Origin: Firmicutes bacterium UBA2116
GTDB taxonomy: Bacteria; Bacillota; Clostridia; Tissierellales; Sedimentibacteraceae
Assembly (NCBI GenBank): GCA_002331025.1
Contig: DCYG01000036.1
Coordinates: 10,061-74,060, forward strand
Reading direction: 5' to 3'
Length of the DNA stretch: 64,000 nucleotides
Within the stretch, counting starts at the first letter, position 1; every line of letters begins with the position of its first letter. A model generated the notes under the pieces. It was not told where the DNA came from. It made no database searches and worked only from the letters and a program-made list of their open reading frames with translations. Positions 24,688-34,100 of this stretch are shown here, in pieces. Both the position numbers and the translations under genes were made by a program.

Positions 24688-25695
24688 TTATTCAGTTATA
24701 GGAAGCATAAAATAGAACTCGGCTCCATTCTCCTTGTTATGTATACCATATTCGGATTTGTGCATGGAGAGTATTTGAGCTGATATAGCAAGACCAAGCC
24801 CTGAACCATTTCTATTGATTTCACTTTTATCTCTATGGAACTTTATCCAGACATCATCTGTCAAATGCGGACCGTCGTTATAGATGGAAAATTGCATAAG
24901 GCTTTCTAAAATACTCACCTCAATATGGATGTTACCGTTTTTAGAGACAAATTTTTTCGCATTCCCCATAAAGTTATGCAAAACCTGCCGCAGCCGGTTT
25001 TGGTCTGCCACCACATATACTGACTCATCAGGAAGTGAGTAGCTCAAACGGAATGGTTCTGAGGTAGTATCAACATATTCCCGACCTGCTACTGTTTCCA
25101 CTAATTCCACAAAATCAAACTTTTCCATTTTCATCGTAGCGGCCCCGACTTCCAATGAGGATAAATCCAGCAGAGCATTTATCATTCCCGCCATTTTTTC
25201 TGTTTCCTCAACAATTACCTGACTGTATACTATTTGTTTATCCGGCACAGCATCTTTCAGTCCCTCTGCATAGGCTCTGATAACGCCAAGAGGCGTTTTA
25301 AGCTCATGGGACAGTGTATCAGTAAGTTCTTTTCGCTGCGCTAATGCATGTTGAAGATTTGTCGCTGTTGTATTCAAATTATCCCCAAGTGTTTGCAGTT
25401 CATCTTTTGTATTCAATTTGCAAGGCTGAGAAAAGTCAAGGTCGGCCATGCGCTGTGCGGCTTTACTGATTTCACGGATAGGACTCGATACCATACGGAC
25501 TAACACCATGTCCCATCCCAAAATCAGCATAATCAAAAGGAACACAAAAACAAAGTCGCTTATCCAGCCGGAAAAAGCAGATGATATGATATATGCTAAC
25601 ATACAAGCCCCGATAATGATTTTAGATAAGAGGAAAATCTTTTTATTGATTGGATAGATAGAAAACCAGTTTAAAAACCTTGATTTTTTATTCAT
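24688..25695 (-). CDS. Sensor histidine kinase
   Basis: A 335-residue kinase: two membrane segments (about 20-40 and 45-68) with almost no external loop, a HAMP domain, HisKA with LSHELKTPLG (His130) and HATPase with VVADQNRLRQVLHNFMGNA and SGLGLAIS. The tiny loop suggests sensing within the membrane or through the transporter, as in peptide-antibiotic sensors. Its start overlaps the regulator gene by eight bases. Confidence 0.93.
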   Translation of the reverse strand: MNKKSRFLNWFSIYPINKKIFLLSKIIIGACMLAYIISSAFSGWISDFVFVFLLIMLILGWDMVLVRMVSSPIREISKAAQRMADLDFSQPCKLNTKDELQTLGDNLNTTATNLQHALAQRKELTDTLSHELKTPLGVIRAYAEGLKDAVPDKQIVYSQVIVEETEKMAGMINALLDLSSLEVGAATMKMEKFDFVELVETVAGREYVDTTSEPFRLSYSLPDESVYVVADQNRLRQVLHNFMGNAKKFVSKNGNIHIEVSILESLMQFSIYNDGPHLTDDVWIKFHRDKSEINRNGSGLGLAISAQILSMHKSEYGIHNKENGAEFYFMLPITE

Positions 25696-26368
25696 ATTCC
25701 ATCACCTCAAACTTATACCCGGAGCGAATTAGTGTAACAATATGGCAACCTTCGTTCCCTAATTTACGCCGCAGATTTTTAACATGAACATCTACGGTTC
25801 GGCTTGTACCTTCAAACTCATATCCCCAAATACGATTTAGCAGCTGATCTCTTGAAAATACCTGCTTTGGATTTCTCATAAATAAAAACAGCATTTCATA
25901 TTCTGTATGGGTTAAGCTCACCGGATTTTCCTCGACGAAAACTTCCCTTGACATAGGGCTGAGAGTAATCTTTCCAGCTTGTAAAGTTGATACAACGCTT
26001 TCAGAGTGTCCCGTTCTTTTGAGTAATACCCGCACCTTTGCCATCAATACATTCGGGCTAAAGGGCTTCGTAACATAGTCGTCCGCACCCAACTCATATC
26101 CTCTTAATTTGTCGACTTCCTCTTGTTTGGCTGTCAGCATAATAATGGGGAGGTTGCTGATTTCCCGTGCTTGTTTACATACAGAATATCCGTCCATGTT
26201 CGGCATCATAATATCCAATATCATTAAATCAACAGAGTTGTTTTTTAGTATCGTCAATGCGTCTATTCCATCATCAGCCAAAATGACTTTGTAACCGTCT
26301 TTTTTTAAATAATCCGATACAATATCTTGTATTCGTTTTTCATCTTCTATAATGAGAATGATTGGCAT
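25688..26368 (-). CDS. OmpR-family response regulator
   Basis: A 226-residue protein with a receiver domain (phosphorylatable Asp52 in MILDIMMPNMDG, Lys in VTKPFSP) and a winged-helix DNA-binding domain ending in VDVHVKNLRRKLG. Same transcript as the kinase. It probably binds the 11-bp direct repeats ahead of the ABC operon. Confidence 0.95.
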   Translation of the reverse strand: MPIILIIEDEKRIQDIVSDYLKKDGYKVILADDGIDALTILKNNSVDLMILDIMMPNMDGYSVCKQAREISNLPIIMLTAKQEEVDKLRGYELGADDYVTKPFSPNVLMAKVRVLLKRTGHSESVVSTLQAGKITLSPMSREVFVEENPVSLTHTEYEMLFLFMRNPKQVFSRDQLLNRIWGYEFEGTSRTVDVHVKNLRRKLGNEGCHIVTLIRSGYKFEVMEYE

Positions 26369-26448
26369 ATAATCCCTCCCTCAGGCACCCAAATATACAC
26401 TATGTATTTTATCACATCATTTAGTTTTTGTCAGGAAAAATATAACAT

Positions 26449-26482
26449 AAAAAAAGAACCCTTCAAGGCAAAAGGATTTTTT
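26449..26482 (-). terminator. Probable terminator after hppA
   Basis: An imperfect hairpin (CCTT/AAGG core with A-T extensions) is followed on the minus strand by a seven-T run. It lies about 100 bases past the hppA stop. The remaining bases of the 219-bp gap show no gene. Confidence 0.5.
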
Positions 26483-26587
26483 CATACCCTCTAATCTTGA
26501 GTGATTCTTTTATATGTTGATTATTAAAATGCTCCACTGCAAGGTTGAACGACAACAAAGCAGTCAAACTGTTTTCAGCGAGCTTAA

Positions 26588-28612
26588 TTAGAAAAATTTC
26601 AATAACAATCCGCCATATTCAGCCAACAACGGTCCAAATACCAATGAAACAACTGTCATAAGTTTTATAAGAATGTTGATTGAAGGTCCCGAAGTATCCT
26701 TAAACGGGTCACCTACAGTGTCACCGACAACTGCCGCTTTATGAGCGTCACTTCCTTTTCCGCCATGAGCACCGCCTTCGATGTATTTCTTAGCATTATC
26801 CCATGCACCACCTGCATTTGACATAAATATTGCCATTAATACACCTGTTACCAACGCTCCGGCTTGTAAGCCGCCAAGAGCTTCTGTTCCAAGCAAGAAA
26901 CCAACCAACACAGGTACTATAACTGCTAACAGACCTGGTACAACCATTTCTTTTAAAGCTGCTGCTGTAGAAATGTCAACACAACTTCTGTAGTCAGGTT
27001 TTCCTTTACCTTCCATTATGCCGGGTATTTCTCTGAACTGTCTTCTAACTTCTTCAATCATTGAGAAAGCTGCTTTACCAACTGCACTCATTGTGATAGC
27101 AGAGAATAAGAACGGCAGCATACCTCCTATGAATACACCTGCAATAACTGTCGGGTTTGTTAAATTTATTGATGTAATGCCAACAGATTGAGTGTAAGAA
27201 GCAAACAAAGCAAGTGCGGTTAATGCTGCTGAGCCTATTGCAAATCCCTTACCTATAGCAGCTGTTGTATTACCAACAGAGTCTAATTTATCGGTAATTT
27301 CTCTTACTTCATGTGGTAATTCACACATTTCGGCAATTCCGCCCGCATTATCTGATATCGGTCCGTAAGCATCAACCGCAACTGTCATACCTGTCGTTGA
27401 AAGCATACCTACAGCTGCTAAAGCTATACCGTACAGACCTTTTATATTGTCTATTCCGTTCGGTGTATAACCCGCTATCATATATGCACCTATTATACCA
27501 ACTGCCAGAACGATTATAGGATATGCTGTTGATCTCATACCAACAGACAGACCGCTTATAATTGTTGTAGCAGCGCCTGTTTCTGATTGGTCGGCAATTT
27601 CTTTAACATATTTGTAATCACCGGATGTATAAATTTCTGTTATTTTAGCTATTACTAAACCGACAACCGAACCGAATACTATCGCCCAGAACGGTAATAA
27701 GCTGCCAAGTATTGAGTTGCTTAAGAAGAATGCTGCAACCATAACGATTAATGAGCTTGCATATGTACCCATGTTTAAGGCTTTTTGTGGGTTTGAGCCT
27801 TCTTTTCCTTTTACGAACATCGTACCTATTATAGAAGCCAAGATACCCACTGCACAAATTAATAATGCAAATGATACTCCTTTTCCTCCGTCAAACGCGA
27901 TAATTCCCAACGTAATAGAAGAAATTATTGATCCGACATATGATTCAAATAAATCTGCTCCCATACCGGCAACGTCTCCAACGTTGTCTCCAACGTTATC
28001 GGCTATAACTGCAGGGTTTCTTGGATCATCCTCAGGAATCCCTGATTCTACCTTACCAACAAGGTCAGCTCCAACGTCAGCAGCTTTAGTATAAATACCG
28101 CCTCCTACACGTGCGAATAACGCAACTGAAGAAGCTCCTAAGCTGAATCCTGTTATTACACTGGCTTCTCCAAATATTAACCAAAATGTACCTGTTCCTA
28201 ACAGACCAAGACCAACAACTGTCATACCCATTACCGAGCCGCCTGAAAAAGCAATATCCAATGCCTTGTTCATGCCTGATTGATATGCAGCATTTGTTGT
28301 TCTTACGTTTGCCTTTGTTGCAACTGTCATACCAAAGTATCCCGCAAGTATAGAACAAGCAGCACCTGCAGCAAAAGCTAATGCAGTCGGCCAGCTGATT
28401 GCAAATCCTAAAACAATAAACATTATAATTGCGAAAATCCCAACTGATTTATATTGTCTTGCAAGGAATGCCATAGCACCTTCATGAATGTAAGAAGCTA
28501 TTTCCTTCATTCTGTCATTGCCCGGGTCTGCCTTGTTTATTACTGATGCCTTGTAAAATGCAAACAGCAACGCTAATACTCCCACTATGGGAGCAATCAA
28601 TAAAATATCCAT
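26588..28612 (-). CDS. hppA: Membrane-bound ion-pumping pyrophosphatase
   Basis: A 674-residue polytopic protein with the catalytic sequences of membrane pyrophosphatases (DVGADLVGKVESGIPEDDPR, then DNVGDNVGDVAG; near the end GDTVGDPFKDTSGPS). It pumps Na+ or H+ outward using PPi. GNTTAAIGKG has Ala where K+-independent enzymes have Lys, so K+ dependence is expected. PPi from biosynthesis would thereby feed the ion gradient of an energy-limited anaerobe. GGAGG precedes the ATG. Confidence 0.96.
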   Translation of the reverse strand: MDILLIAPIVGVLALLFAFYKASVINKADPGNDRMKEIASYIHEGAMAFLARQYKSVGIFAIIMFIVLGFAISWPTALAFAAGAACSILAGYFGMTVATKANVRTTNAAYQSGMNKALDIAFSGGSVMGMTVVGLGLLGTGTFWLIFGEASVITGFSLGASSVALFARVGGGIYTKAADVGADLVGKVESGIPEDDPRNPAVIADNVGDNVGDVAGMGADLFESYVGSIISSITLGIIAFDGGKGVSFALLICAVGILASIIGTMFVKGKEGSNPQKALNMGTYASSLIVMVAAFFLSNSILGSLLPFWAIVFGSVVGLVIAKITEIYTSGDYKYVKEIADQSETGAATTIISGLSVGMRSTAYPIIVLAVGIIGAYMIAGYTPNGIDNIKGLYGIALAAVGMLSTTGMTVAVDAYGPISDNAGGIAEMCELPHEVREITDKLDSVGNTTAAIGKGFAIGSAALTALALFASYTQSVGITSINLTNPTVIAGVFIGGMLPFLFSAITMSAVGKAAFSMIEEVRRQFREIPGIMEGKGKPDYRSCVDISTAAALKEMVVPGLLAVIVPVLVGFLLGTEALGGLQAGALVTGVLMAIFMSNAGGAWDNAKKYIEGGAHGGKGSDAHKAAVVGDTVGDPFKDTSGPSINILIKLMTVVSLVFGPLLAEYGGLLLKFF

Positions 28613-28739
28613 TTAATACTTTCCTCCGTTGTTAATTAATGTTAAGTGCTCGAATAATTGAGCTTTTTACATGAAAAAATAATTCTAAATTCATAAAGAA
28701 TATAGAATAATATTAATATTACCAATTAATTACAAAATA

Positions 28740-28973
28740 TTACTGAATAGCCACCAAGACTAATGAAGCAATCAAGAAAAATATCGCTGAAGCTGCTGTA
28801 GCTTTTTCTAGTTTACCTTCATAACTTCTACCTTTGTTTTTTCCCCAAATTGACTCGGCTCCACCTGCTATATCACCTGACATACCGGCTGACTTACCTG
28901 ATTGAAGCAAAATACTTGCTATTAGAAATAAGCTTGCAATTATTAATAAAATTCTCATTACAGTTTCCATCAT
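28740..28973 (-). CDS. secG: Preprotein translocase subunit SecG
   Basis: A 77-residue protein with two membrane segments and the conserved linker LLQSGKSAGMSGDIAGGAES between them. It is part of SecYEG. Downstream of eno, a common Firmicute position. Confidence 0.93.
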   Translation of the reverse strand: MMETVMRILLIIASLFLIASILLQSGKSAGMSGDIAGGAESIWGKNKGRSYEGKLEKATAASAIFFLIASLVLVAIQ

Positions 28974-29052
28974 TCCACCTCCTGCTAACCGTCTTTTCTG
29001 AATAACATTAGAATTATAACACTAAAAGACAACATAAGCAACAAATTTTTTA

Positions 29053-29164
29053 CAATGGATTAGCAATATATATGCAATTGACAGGCAATAGACTGACAAT
29101 TGTTTTTCTCTATTGCCAATCCATTGCTTGCCAATCGCCACTCTATTGCCTATCCATTGATATT
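29053..29164. repeat. 11-bp-phased degenerate repeat array, locus 2
   Basis: Units CAATGGATTAG, CAATATATATG, CAATTGACAGG, CAATAGACTGA, CAATTGTTTTT. After two bases come CTATTGCCAAT, CCATTGCTTGC, CAATCGCCACT, CTATTGCCTAT, CCATTGATATT. The two halves are roughly inverted, giving a long imperfect hairpin. The eno stop codon (29150-29152) lies in the penultimate unit. Confidence 0.85.
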
Positions 29165-30454
29165 ATAGAATACTTCCATTCCGTCATACTGTGCCGCTTC
29201 ACCCAAAATATCTTCCAATCTCAGCAACTGATTATATTTTGCAACTCTGTCTATTCTTGACGGAGCACCCGTCTTAATCTGACCTGCATTTGCAGCAATT
29301 ACCAAATCAGAAATAGTCGTATCGTCAGTTTCACCTGAACGATGTGAAATCACTGCTGTATATCCGGCTCTTTTTGCCATCTCAATGGCATCTAATGTTT
29401 CTGTTATTGTACCGATTTGATTCAATTTTATTAAAATTGAATTTGCAACCTTTAAACCAATACCTTTTTTCAATCTTTCCGTATTGGTAACGAATAAATC
29501 ATCACCTACAAGCTGAATTTTGTCTCCTAATTTGTCAGTAAGCATCTTCCAGCCTTCCCAGTCCTCTTCGTTCATTCCATCTTCAATTGATATTATCGGA
29601 TATTTGTTTACTAAGTCAACATAGTAATCCACCATTTCAGCCTGAGTGAGCTTTCTTCCTTCGCCTTCAAGTGAATATATCTTCGTTTCAGGATTATATA
29701 GCTCTGTAGCGGCTACATCAAGTGCAAGCATAACATCTTTGCCTGGAGTATAACCCGCTTTATCTATTGCTTCAACTATGGTTGCCAAAGCTTCTTCATT
29801 AGATGTGAGATTTGGAGCAAAACCACCTTCATCTCCTACTGCCGTATTTAATCCCTTACTCTTCAGAACGCTTTTCAAGCTGTGGAATATTTCGGCACCC
29901 ATTCTTAATGCTTCCTTAAAGTTGATGGCTCCGACAGGCATTACCATGAATTCCTGAATATCTACATTATTATCTGCATGCTGTCCGCCGTTTAATATGT
30001 TCATCATAGGAACCGGTAATATCTTTGCGTTAACTCCGCCTAAATATTGATACAATTCTAAACCTAATGTATCGGCAGCAGCTTTAGCACAGGCAATTGA
30101 AACACCCAATATTGCATTTGCCCCAAGCTTGCCTTTATTATCAGTTCCGTCCAACGCGATAAGTATATTATCGATTAAAACCTGTTCTGTTGAATCTCTG
30201 CCTATCAGTTCGGGAGCTATAATATTGTTTACATTATCAACAGCTGTTTGAACCCCTTTTCCTAAATATCTCGATTTATCACCGTCACGCAGCTCAACTG
30301 CTTCAAATGCACCTGTTGAAGCACCTGAAGGCACTCCCGCTCTTCCGTATCCGCCGCTTTCGGTCCAAACCTCTACTTCGATTGTAGGATTTCCTCTTGA
30401 ATCTAATATTTCTCTTGCATATACATCTGATATAATTGTCATTTTTTCCTCCAC
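29150..30454 (-). CDS. eno: Enolase
   Basis: A 434-residue enolase converting 2-phosphoglycerate to phosphoenolpyruvate. Visible are DSRGNPTIEVEV, the metal ligands in ALDVAATE, ISIEDGM and QLVGDDLF, and SHRSGETDDTTI. Last gene of the glycolytic operon, one base after gpmI. The final residues NING and the TAG come from the 11-bp repeat array, so the C-terminus may be modified relative to relatives. Confidence 0.97.
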   Translation of the reverse strand: MEEKMTIISDVYAREILDSRGNPTIEVEVWTESGGYGRAGVPSGASTGAFEAVELRDGDKSRYLGKGVQTAVDNVNNIIAPELIGRDSTEQVLIDNILIALDGTDNKGKLGANAILGVSIACAKAAADTLGLELYQYLGGVNAKILPVPMMNILNGGQHADNNVDIQEFMVMPVGAINFKEALRMGAEIFHSLKSVLKSKGLNTAVGDEGGFAPNLTSNEEALATIVEAIDKAGYTPGKDVMLALDVAATELYNPETKIYSLEGEGRKLTQAEMVDYYVDLVNKYPIISIEDGMNEEDWEGWKMLTDKLGDKIQLVGDDLFVTNTERLKKGIGLKVANSILIKLNQIGTITETLDAIEMAKRAGYTAVISHRSGETDDTTISDLVIAANAGQIKTGAPSRIDRVAKYNQLLRLEDILGEAAQYDGMEVFYNING

Positions 30455-31984
30455 CTATTTAATTATTAAACTGTTTCCCGTCATTTCGACCGGCTTTTCA
30501 ATTCCCATAAGTTCAAGCATCGTAGGGGCTATATCTGCTAATATACCTTCCTTTAACTTAAAATTTCTGGGATTATGTACAACTATCAAAGGTACCTTGT
30601 TAGTTGAATGTGCCGTAACCTTCGTTAGTGTCATCTTATCCAGCATTTCTTCGCAATTTCCGTGATCTGCCGTTATTATTGCTGTTCCTTCTGCTCTGAT
30701 AATAAAATTAACAATTTCCCCAAGACATTTATCTACTGCTTCAACAGCTTTGATAGCCGCTTCTATATCACCGGTATGACCTACCATATCAGGATTTGCA
30801 AAGTTTATAATCATAACCTGGTACATATCATTTTCTAATTGCTCCATAATCATATCTTTTAATTCAAAGGCACTCATTTCCGGCTTCAAATCATATGTGG
30901 GCACGTCAGGCGACGGGATTAACTTTCTTACCTCATGCCTGAATGGCTCTTCAATTTCACCGTTGAAAAAATATGTTACATGAGCATATTTTTCAGTTTC
31001 TGCAGCTCTTAGCTGCTTATAACCCTTTGAGCTTAAATATTCACCCAGAGTGTTTTTTACAAAGTGAGGCTTAAAGGCAATTTCAACATTTTCTATGGTC
31101 TTATCATATAAAGTCATAGAAACAAATTTAACATTTACCTTTTTTCTGTCAAAATGGTCAAAATCTTCGTCTACAAAGGCTCTTGTAATTTGTCTGGCTC
31201 TATCAGGTCTGAAGTTATAAAATATCACAGCATCATTATCTTTTACGGTTACCAATTCTCCGTCTTGATTTCTTACCATAACCGGTTTAATAAATTCATC
31301 TGTTACGCCGTTTAAATACGATGATGTTATTGCCTCAAGAGGATCATCAAATACTTCTCCCTCCCCTTTAACTAATGCATTATATGCCAATTCAACTCTA
31401 TCCCATTGCTTATTTCTGTCCATTGCATAATATCTGCCCGTTATTGTTGAAATATGTCCGATACCTATATTTTTGATTTTTCTTTTAAGTTCTTTAATAT
31501 AATTCGGACTGCTTGTGGGGCTTACATCACGGCCGTCGGTAATACAATGTATAGCTAAATCATCAATACCTTTTTTCTTTGCCAGTTCCATCAAGCTGTA
31601 CAAGTGAGAGTTATGACTGTGAACTCCTCCGTCAGATAAAAGACCAATGAAGTGCAATGTGGATTTATTTCTCAAAACATAGTCAAAAGCTGAATTTAAA
31701 GCTTCATTATTATCTATTTCTCCATCTTCAATTGCTTTGGTTATACGTGTGAAATCCTGATACACTATTCTGCCTGCACCGATATTTAAATGTCCTACCT
31801 CCGAATTACCCATTTGTCCTTTTGGAAGCCCAACATCATAACCGCTTGTAGATAAAACCGTATTAGGATATTTTCTCATCAGTACATCAAAATTAGGTGT
31901 CTTAGCCCGGCTTATTGCATTTCCCTCGTAATCGTTACCTATTCCCCAGCCATCAAGGATAATAAGTGCTGTAACTTTATTCAT
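30455..31984 (-). CDS. gpmI: Cofactor-independent phosphoglycerate mutase
   Basis: A 509-residue Mn-dependent alkaline-phosphatase-superfamily enzyme. The N-terminal ILDGWGIG metal site, the phosphoserine nucleophile in MGNSEVGH and the C-terminal ITADHGNCE are present. The ATG at 31984 is preferred over 32008, which overlaps tpiA and adds non-conserved residues. In the operon between tpiA and eno. Confidence 0.96.
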   Translation of the reverse strand: MNKVTALIILDGWGIGNDYEGNAISRAKTPNFDVLMRKYPNTVLSTSGYDVGLPKGQMGNSEVGHLNIGAGRIVYQDFTRITKAIEDGEIDNNEALNSAFDYVLRNKSTLHFIGLLSDGGVHSHNSHLYSLMELAKKKGIDDLAIHCITDGRDVSPTSSPNYIKELKRKIKNIGIGHISTITGRYYAMDRNKQWDRVELAYNALVKGEGEVFDDPLEAITSSYLNGVTDEFIKPVMVRNQDGELVTVKDNDAVIFYNFRPDRARQITRAFVDEDFDHFDRKKVNVKFVSMTLYDKTIENVEIAFKPHFVKNTLGEYLSSKGYKQLRAAETEKYAHVTYFFNGEIEEPFRHEVRKLIPSPDVPTYDLKPEMSAFELKDMIMEQLENDMYQVMIINFANPDMVGHTGDIEAAIKAVEAVDKCLGEIVNFIIRAEGTAIITADHGNCEEMLDKMTLTKVTAHSTNKVPLIVVHNPRNFKLKEGILADIAPTMLELMGIEKPVEMTGNSLIIK

Positions 31985-31997
31985 ATTGTGACCTGCC

Positions 31998-32756
31998 TTA
32001 CTTTGCATAATTAATAATTTTATAAAATTCTTCAGCTTTTAAGCTTGCACCGCCTATCAGTGCTCCGTCTATATCCGATTGTGTAAGTATTTCTCCGGCA
32101 TTGTCCGCCTTTACGCTTCCGCCATATTGTATGATTACCTTATCCGAAATATCTGTTCCATAAATTTCTGACACACAGTTTCTGATAAAGGATGCCATTT
32201 CATTTGCTTGTTGGCTGCTTGCAGTCCTGCCTGTTCCTATAGCCCATATAGGTTCATAAGCAATCACGGTTTTGACTGCTTCAGAAGCATGAACATTTTC
32301 AAAGTCTTTAACAATCTGATTCTTCACGGTTTCTTTTTCAATTCCGCTTTCTCTTTGCTCCAATGTTTCCCCTACACATACTATGGGAATTATACCATGT
32401 ATATGTGCAGCTTTCAATTTCTTATTTACAGTTTCATCCACTTCATTGAAATATTGTCTTCTTTCGGAATGCCCGATTATGACATAATCAATTCCGATGC
32501 TTTTAAGCATTGTTGGTGATATTTCGCCTGTAAAGGCTCCATAATCTTCAAAATGCATGTTTTGGGCTCCAATCTTTATATTGTATCCTTCTAAACTTTG
32601 TTTAACGTGATATAAATTAATAAAGGCTGGACATATTAAAACATCGACATCCTTGTCAAATTTATCAGATAAAGATTTAAATTTTTCAACTAATTTTAAG
32701 CTGTCATCTAAATCATTATTCATTTTCCAATTGCCGGCTATTAACTTCCTTCTCAT
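31998..32756 (-). CDS. tpiA: Triosephosphate isomerase
   Basis: A 252-residue TIM barrel with Lys in AGNWKMN, His in IIGHSERRQYF, the catalytic Glu in IAYEPIWAIGTG and phosphate-binding YGGSV and GALIGGAS. Nine bases after pgk and just before gpmI. Confidence 0.97.
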   Translation of the reverse strand: MRRKLIAGNWKMNNDLDDSLKLVEKFKSLSDKFDKDVDVLICPAFINLYHVKQSLEGYNIKIGAQNMHFEDYGAFTGEISPTMLKSIGIDYVIIGHSERRQYFNEVDETVNKKLKAAHIHGIIPIVCVGETLEQRESGIEKETVKNQIVKDFENVHASEAVKTVIAYEPIWAIGTGRTASSQQANEMASFIRNCVSEIYGTDISDKVIIQYGGSVKADNAGEILTQSDIDGALIGGASLKAEEFYKIINYAK

Positions 32757-32765
32757 TACATCCTC

Positions 32766-33959
32766 CTATTTGTCATCAACCGCATCGATTCCCGGAAGAA
32801 TTTTACCCTCTAAGAATTCTAATGAAGCACCTCCACCTGTAGATATATGAGTTATTTTATCTCCAAGCCCTATTTTTTCAACAGCAGCAGCACTGTCTCC
32901 ACCGCCGATTATTGAAACTGCATTCGTATTTTCAGCGATGCTTTGTGCAATTGCATTTGTTCCCTTTGCAAAATTATCCATTTCAAATACACCTAAAGGT
33001 CCGTTCCAAATAATTGTGCTTGATTTTTTTATAACTTCTTTGAACAATTCAATAGTTTTATCACCTATATCAAGTCCCATAAAACCCTCGGGCATTTTAT
33101 CCGCATCTGTTACAAAAAACTCCGTATCATTTTTGAATTCTTTTGCAACTACAGTATCAACCGGAAGAATAAGACTAACATTTTTATTTTTTGCTTTTTC
33201 AATTAAGCTTTTTGCCAAGTCTTGTTTTTCTTCTTCCAATAGCGACGTTCCTATTGAATAGCCCATAGCTTTAAGGAATGTATACGTCATTCCTCCGCCT
33301 ATCAGTATGTTGTCTGCTATGTTAAGTAAATTTTCTATAACCGCAATTTTGTCCGATACCTTAGCGCCGCCTAAAATAGCCGTGAGAGGTCTTTTAGGAT
33401 TTTGAAGAGCATTGCCCATAACTTCTATTTCTTTTTCTACCAGGAAACCTACCGCCGATGGTAAATGCTTGCAAATACCCGCATTAGATGCATGGGCTCT
33501 GTGTGCTGTACCAAAAGCATCATTTACATAAATTTCTCCTAAAGAAGCTAAATCCTTAGCAAAATCTTCACCGTTTTTCTCTTCCTCTTTTCTGTACCTT
33601 GTATTTTGAAGAAGCATAACATCTCCGGGCATTAAGCTTTGCGCAGATTTTTTTACATTTTCATCAACTACAATATCACAATCGGAAAATATTACTTCTT
33701 TGTCTAAAAGTTCACTTAATCTTTTGGATACGGGAAGCAGTGAATATTTTGGATTTGCTTCTCCTTTTGGTCTGCCCAAGTGAGACATTAATATCAAGGA
33801 AGCTCCGCTATTCAGCAAATATGTAATGGTAGGCAATGAGCTTGTAATCCTTGTGTCATCGGTTATATTGTTATTTTCATCAAAAGGTACGTTGAAATCG
33901 CATCTGACCAATACCTTTTTACCCTTTACATTCAAATCCTTTAAAGTTTTCTTGTTCAT
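32766..33959 (-). CDS. pgk: Phosphoglycerate kinase
   Basis: A 397-residue two-domain kinase with VLVRCDFNVPFDENN, SHLGRPKG, the hinge region and the C-terminal GGGDSAAAVEKIG nucleotide loop. The start is the ATG at 33959; the 27 extra residues of the longer frame are encoded by the repeat array upstream and are not part of the family. GGGTG precedes this ATG. Expression could be affected by the long palindrome immediately upstream. Confidence 0.96.
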   Translation of the reverse strand: MNKKTLKDLNVKGKKVLVRCDFNVPFDENNNITDDTRITSSLPTITYLLNSGASLILMSHLGRPKGEANPKYSLLPVSKRLSELLDKEVIFSDCDIVVDENVKKSAQSLMPGDVMLLQNTRYRKEEEKNGEDFAKDLASLGEIYVNDAFGTAHRAHASNAGICKHLPSAVGFLVEKEIEVMGNALQNPKRPLTAILGGAKVSDKIAVIENLLNIADNILIGGGMTYTFLKAMGYSIGTSLLEEEKQDLAKSLIEKAKNKNVSLILPVDTVVAKEFKNDTEFFVTDADKMPEGFMGLDIGDKTIELFKEVIKKSSTIIWNGPLGVFEMDNFAKGTNAIAQSIAENTNAVSIIGGGDSAAAVEKIGLGDKITHISTGGGASLEFLEGKILPGIDAVDDK

Positions 33960-33971
33960 ACACCCAAATAA

Positions 33972-34100
33972 CAATTGACAGGCGATAGAAAAGCAATAGA
34001 CAGGCAATGGATAGGCTATAGAGATGTGCCGAAGGCACATAAAACCAATTGCCCATCCATTGCTAATCCATAGCTAATCTATTGCTAATCTATTGCATTC
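33972..34100. repeat. 11-bp-phased degenerate repeat array, locus 3, forming a long palindrome
   Basis: The left arm has five units (CAATTGACAGG, CGATAGAAAAG, CAATAGACAGG, CAATGGATAGG, CTATAGAGATG). A perfect central hairpin ATGTGCC-GAA-GGCACAT (34024-34040) follows. The right arm, from 34046, has five units (CAATTGCCCAT, CCATTGCTAAT, CCATAGCTAAT, CTATTGCTAAT, CTATTGCATTC). It lies between gap and pgk and includes the gap stop codon at 34090-34092. Confidence 0.88.

Noticed and set aside
33972..34100. CRISPR array
   Set aside because: Units are 11 bp, degenerate, contiguous and inverted about a centre. There are no spacers or cas genes.
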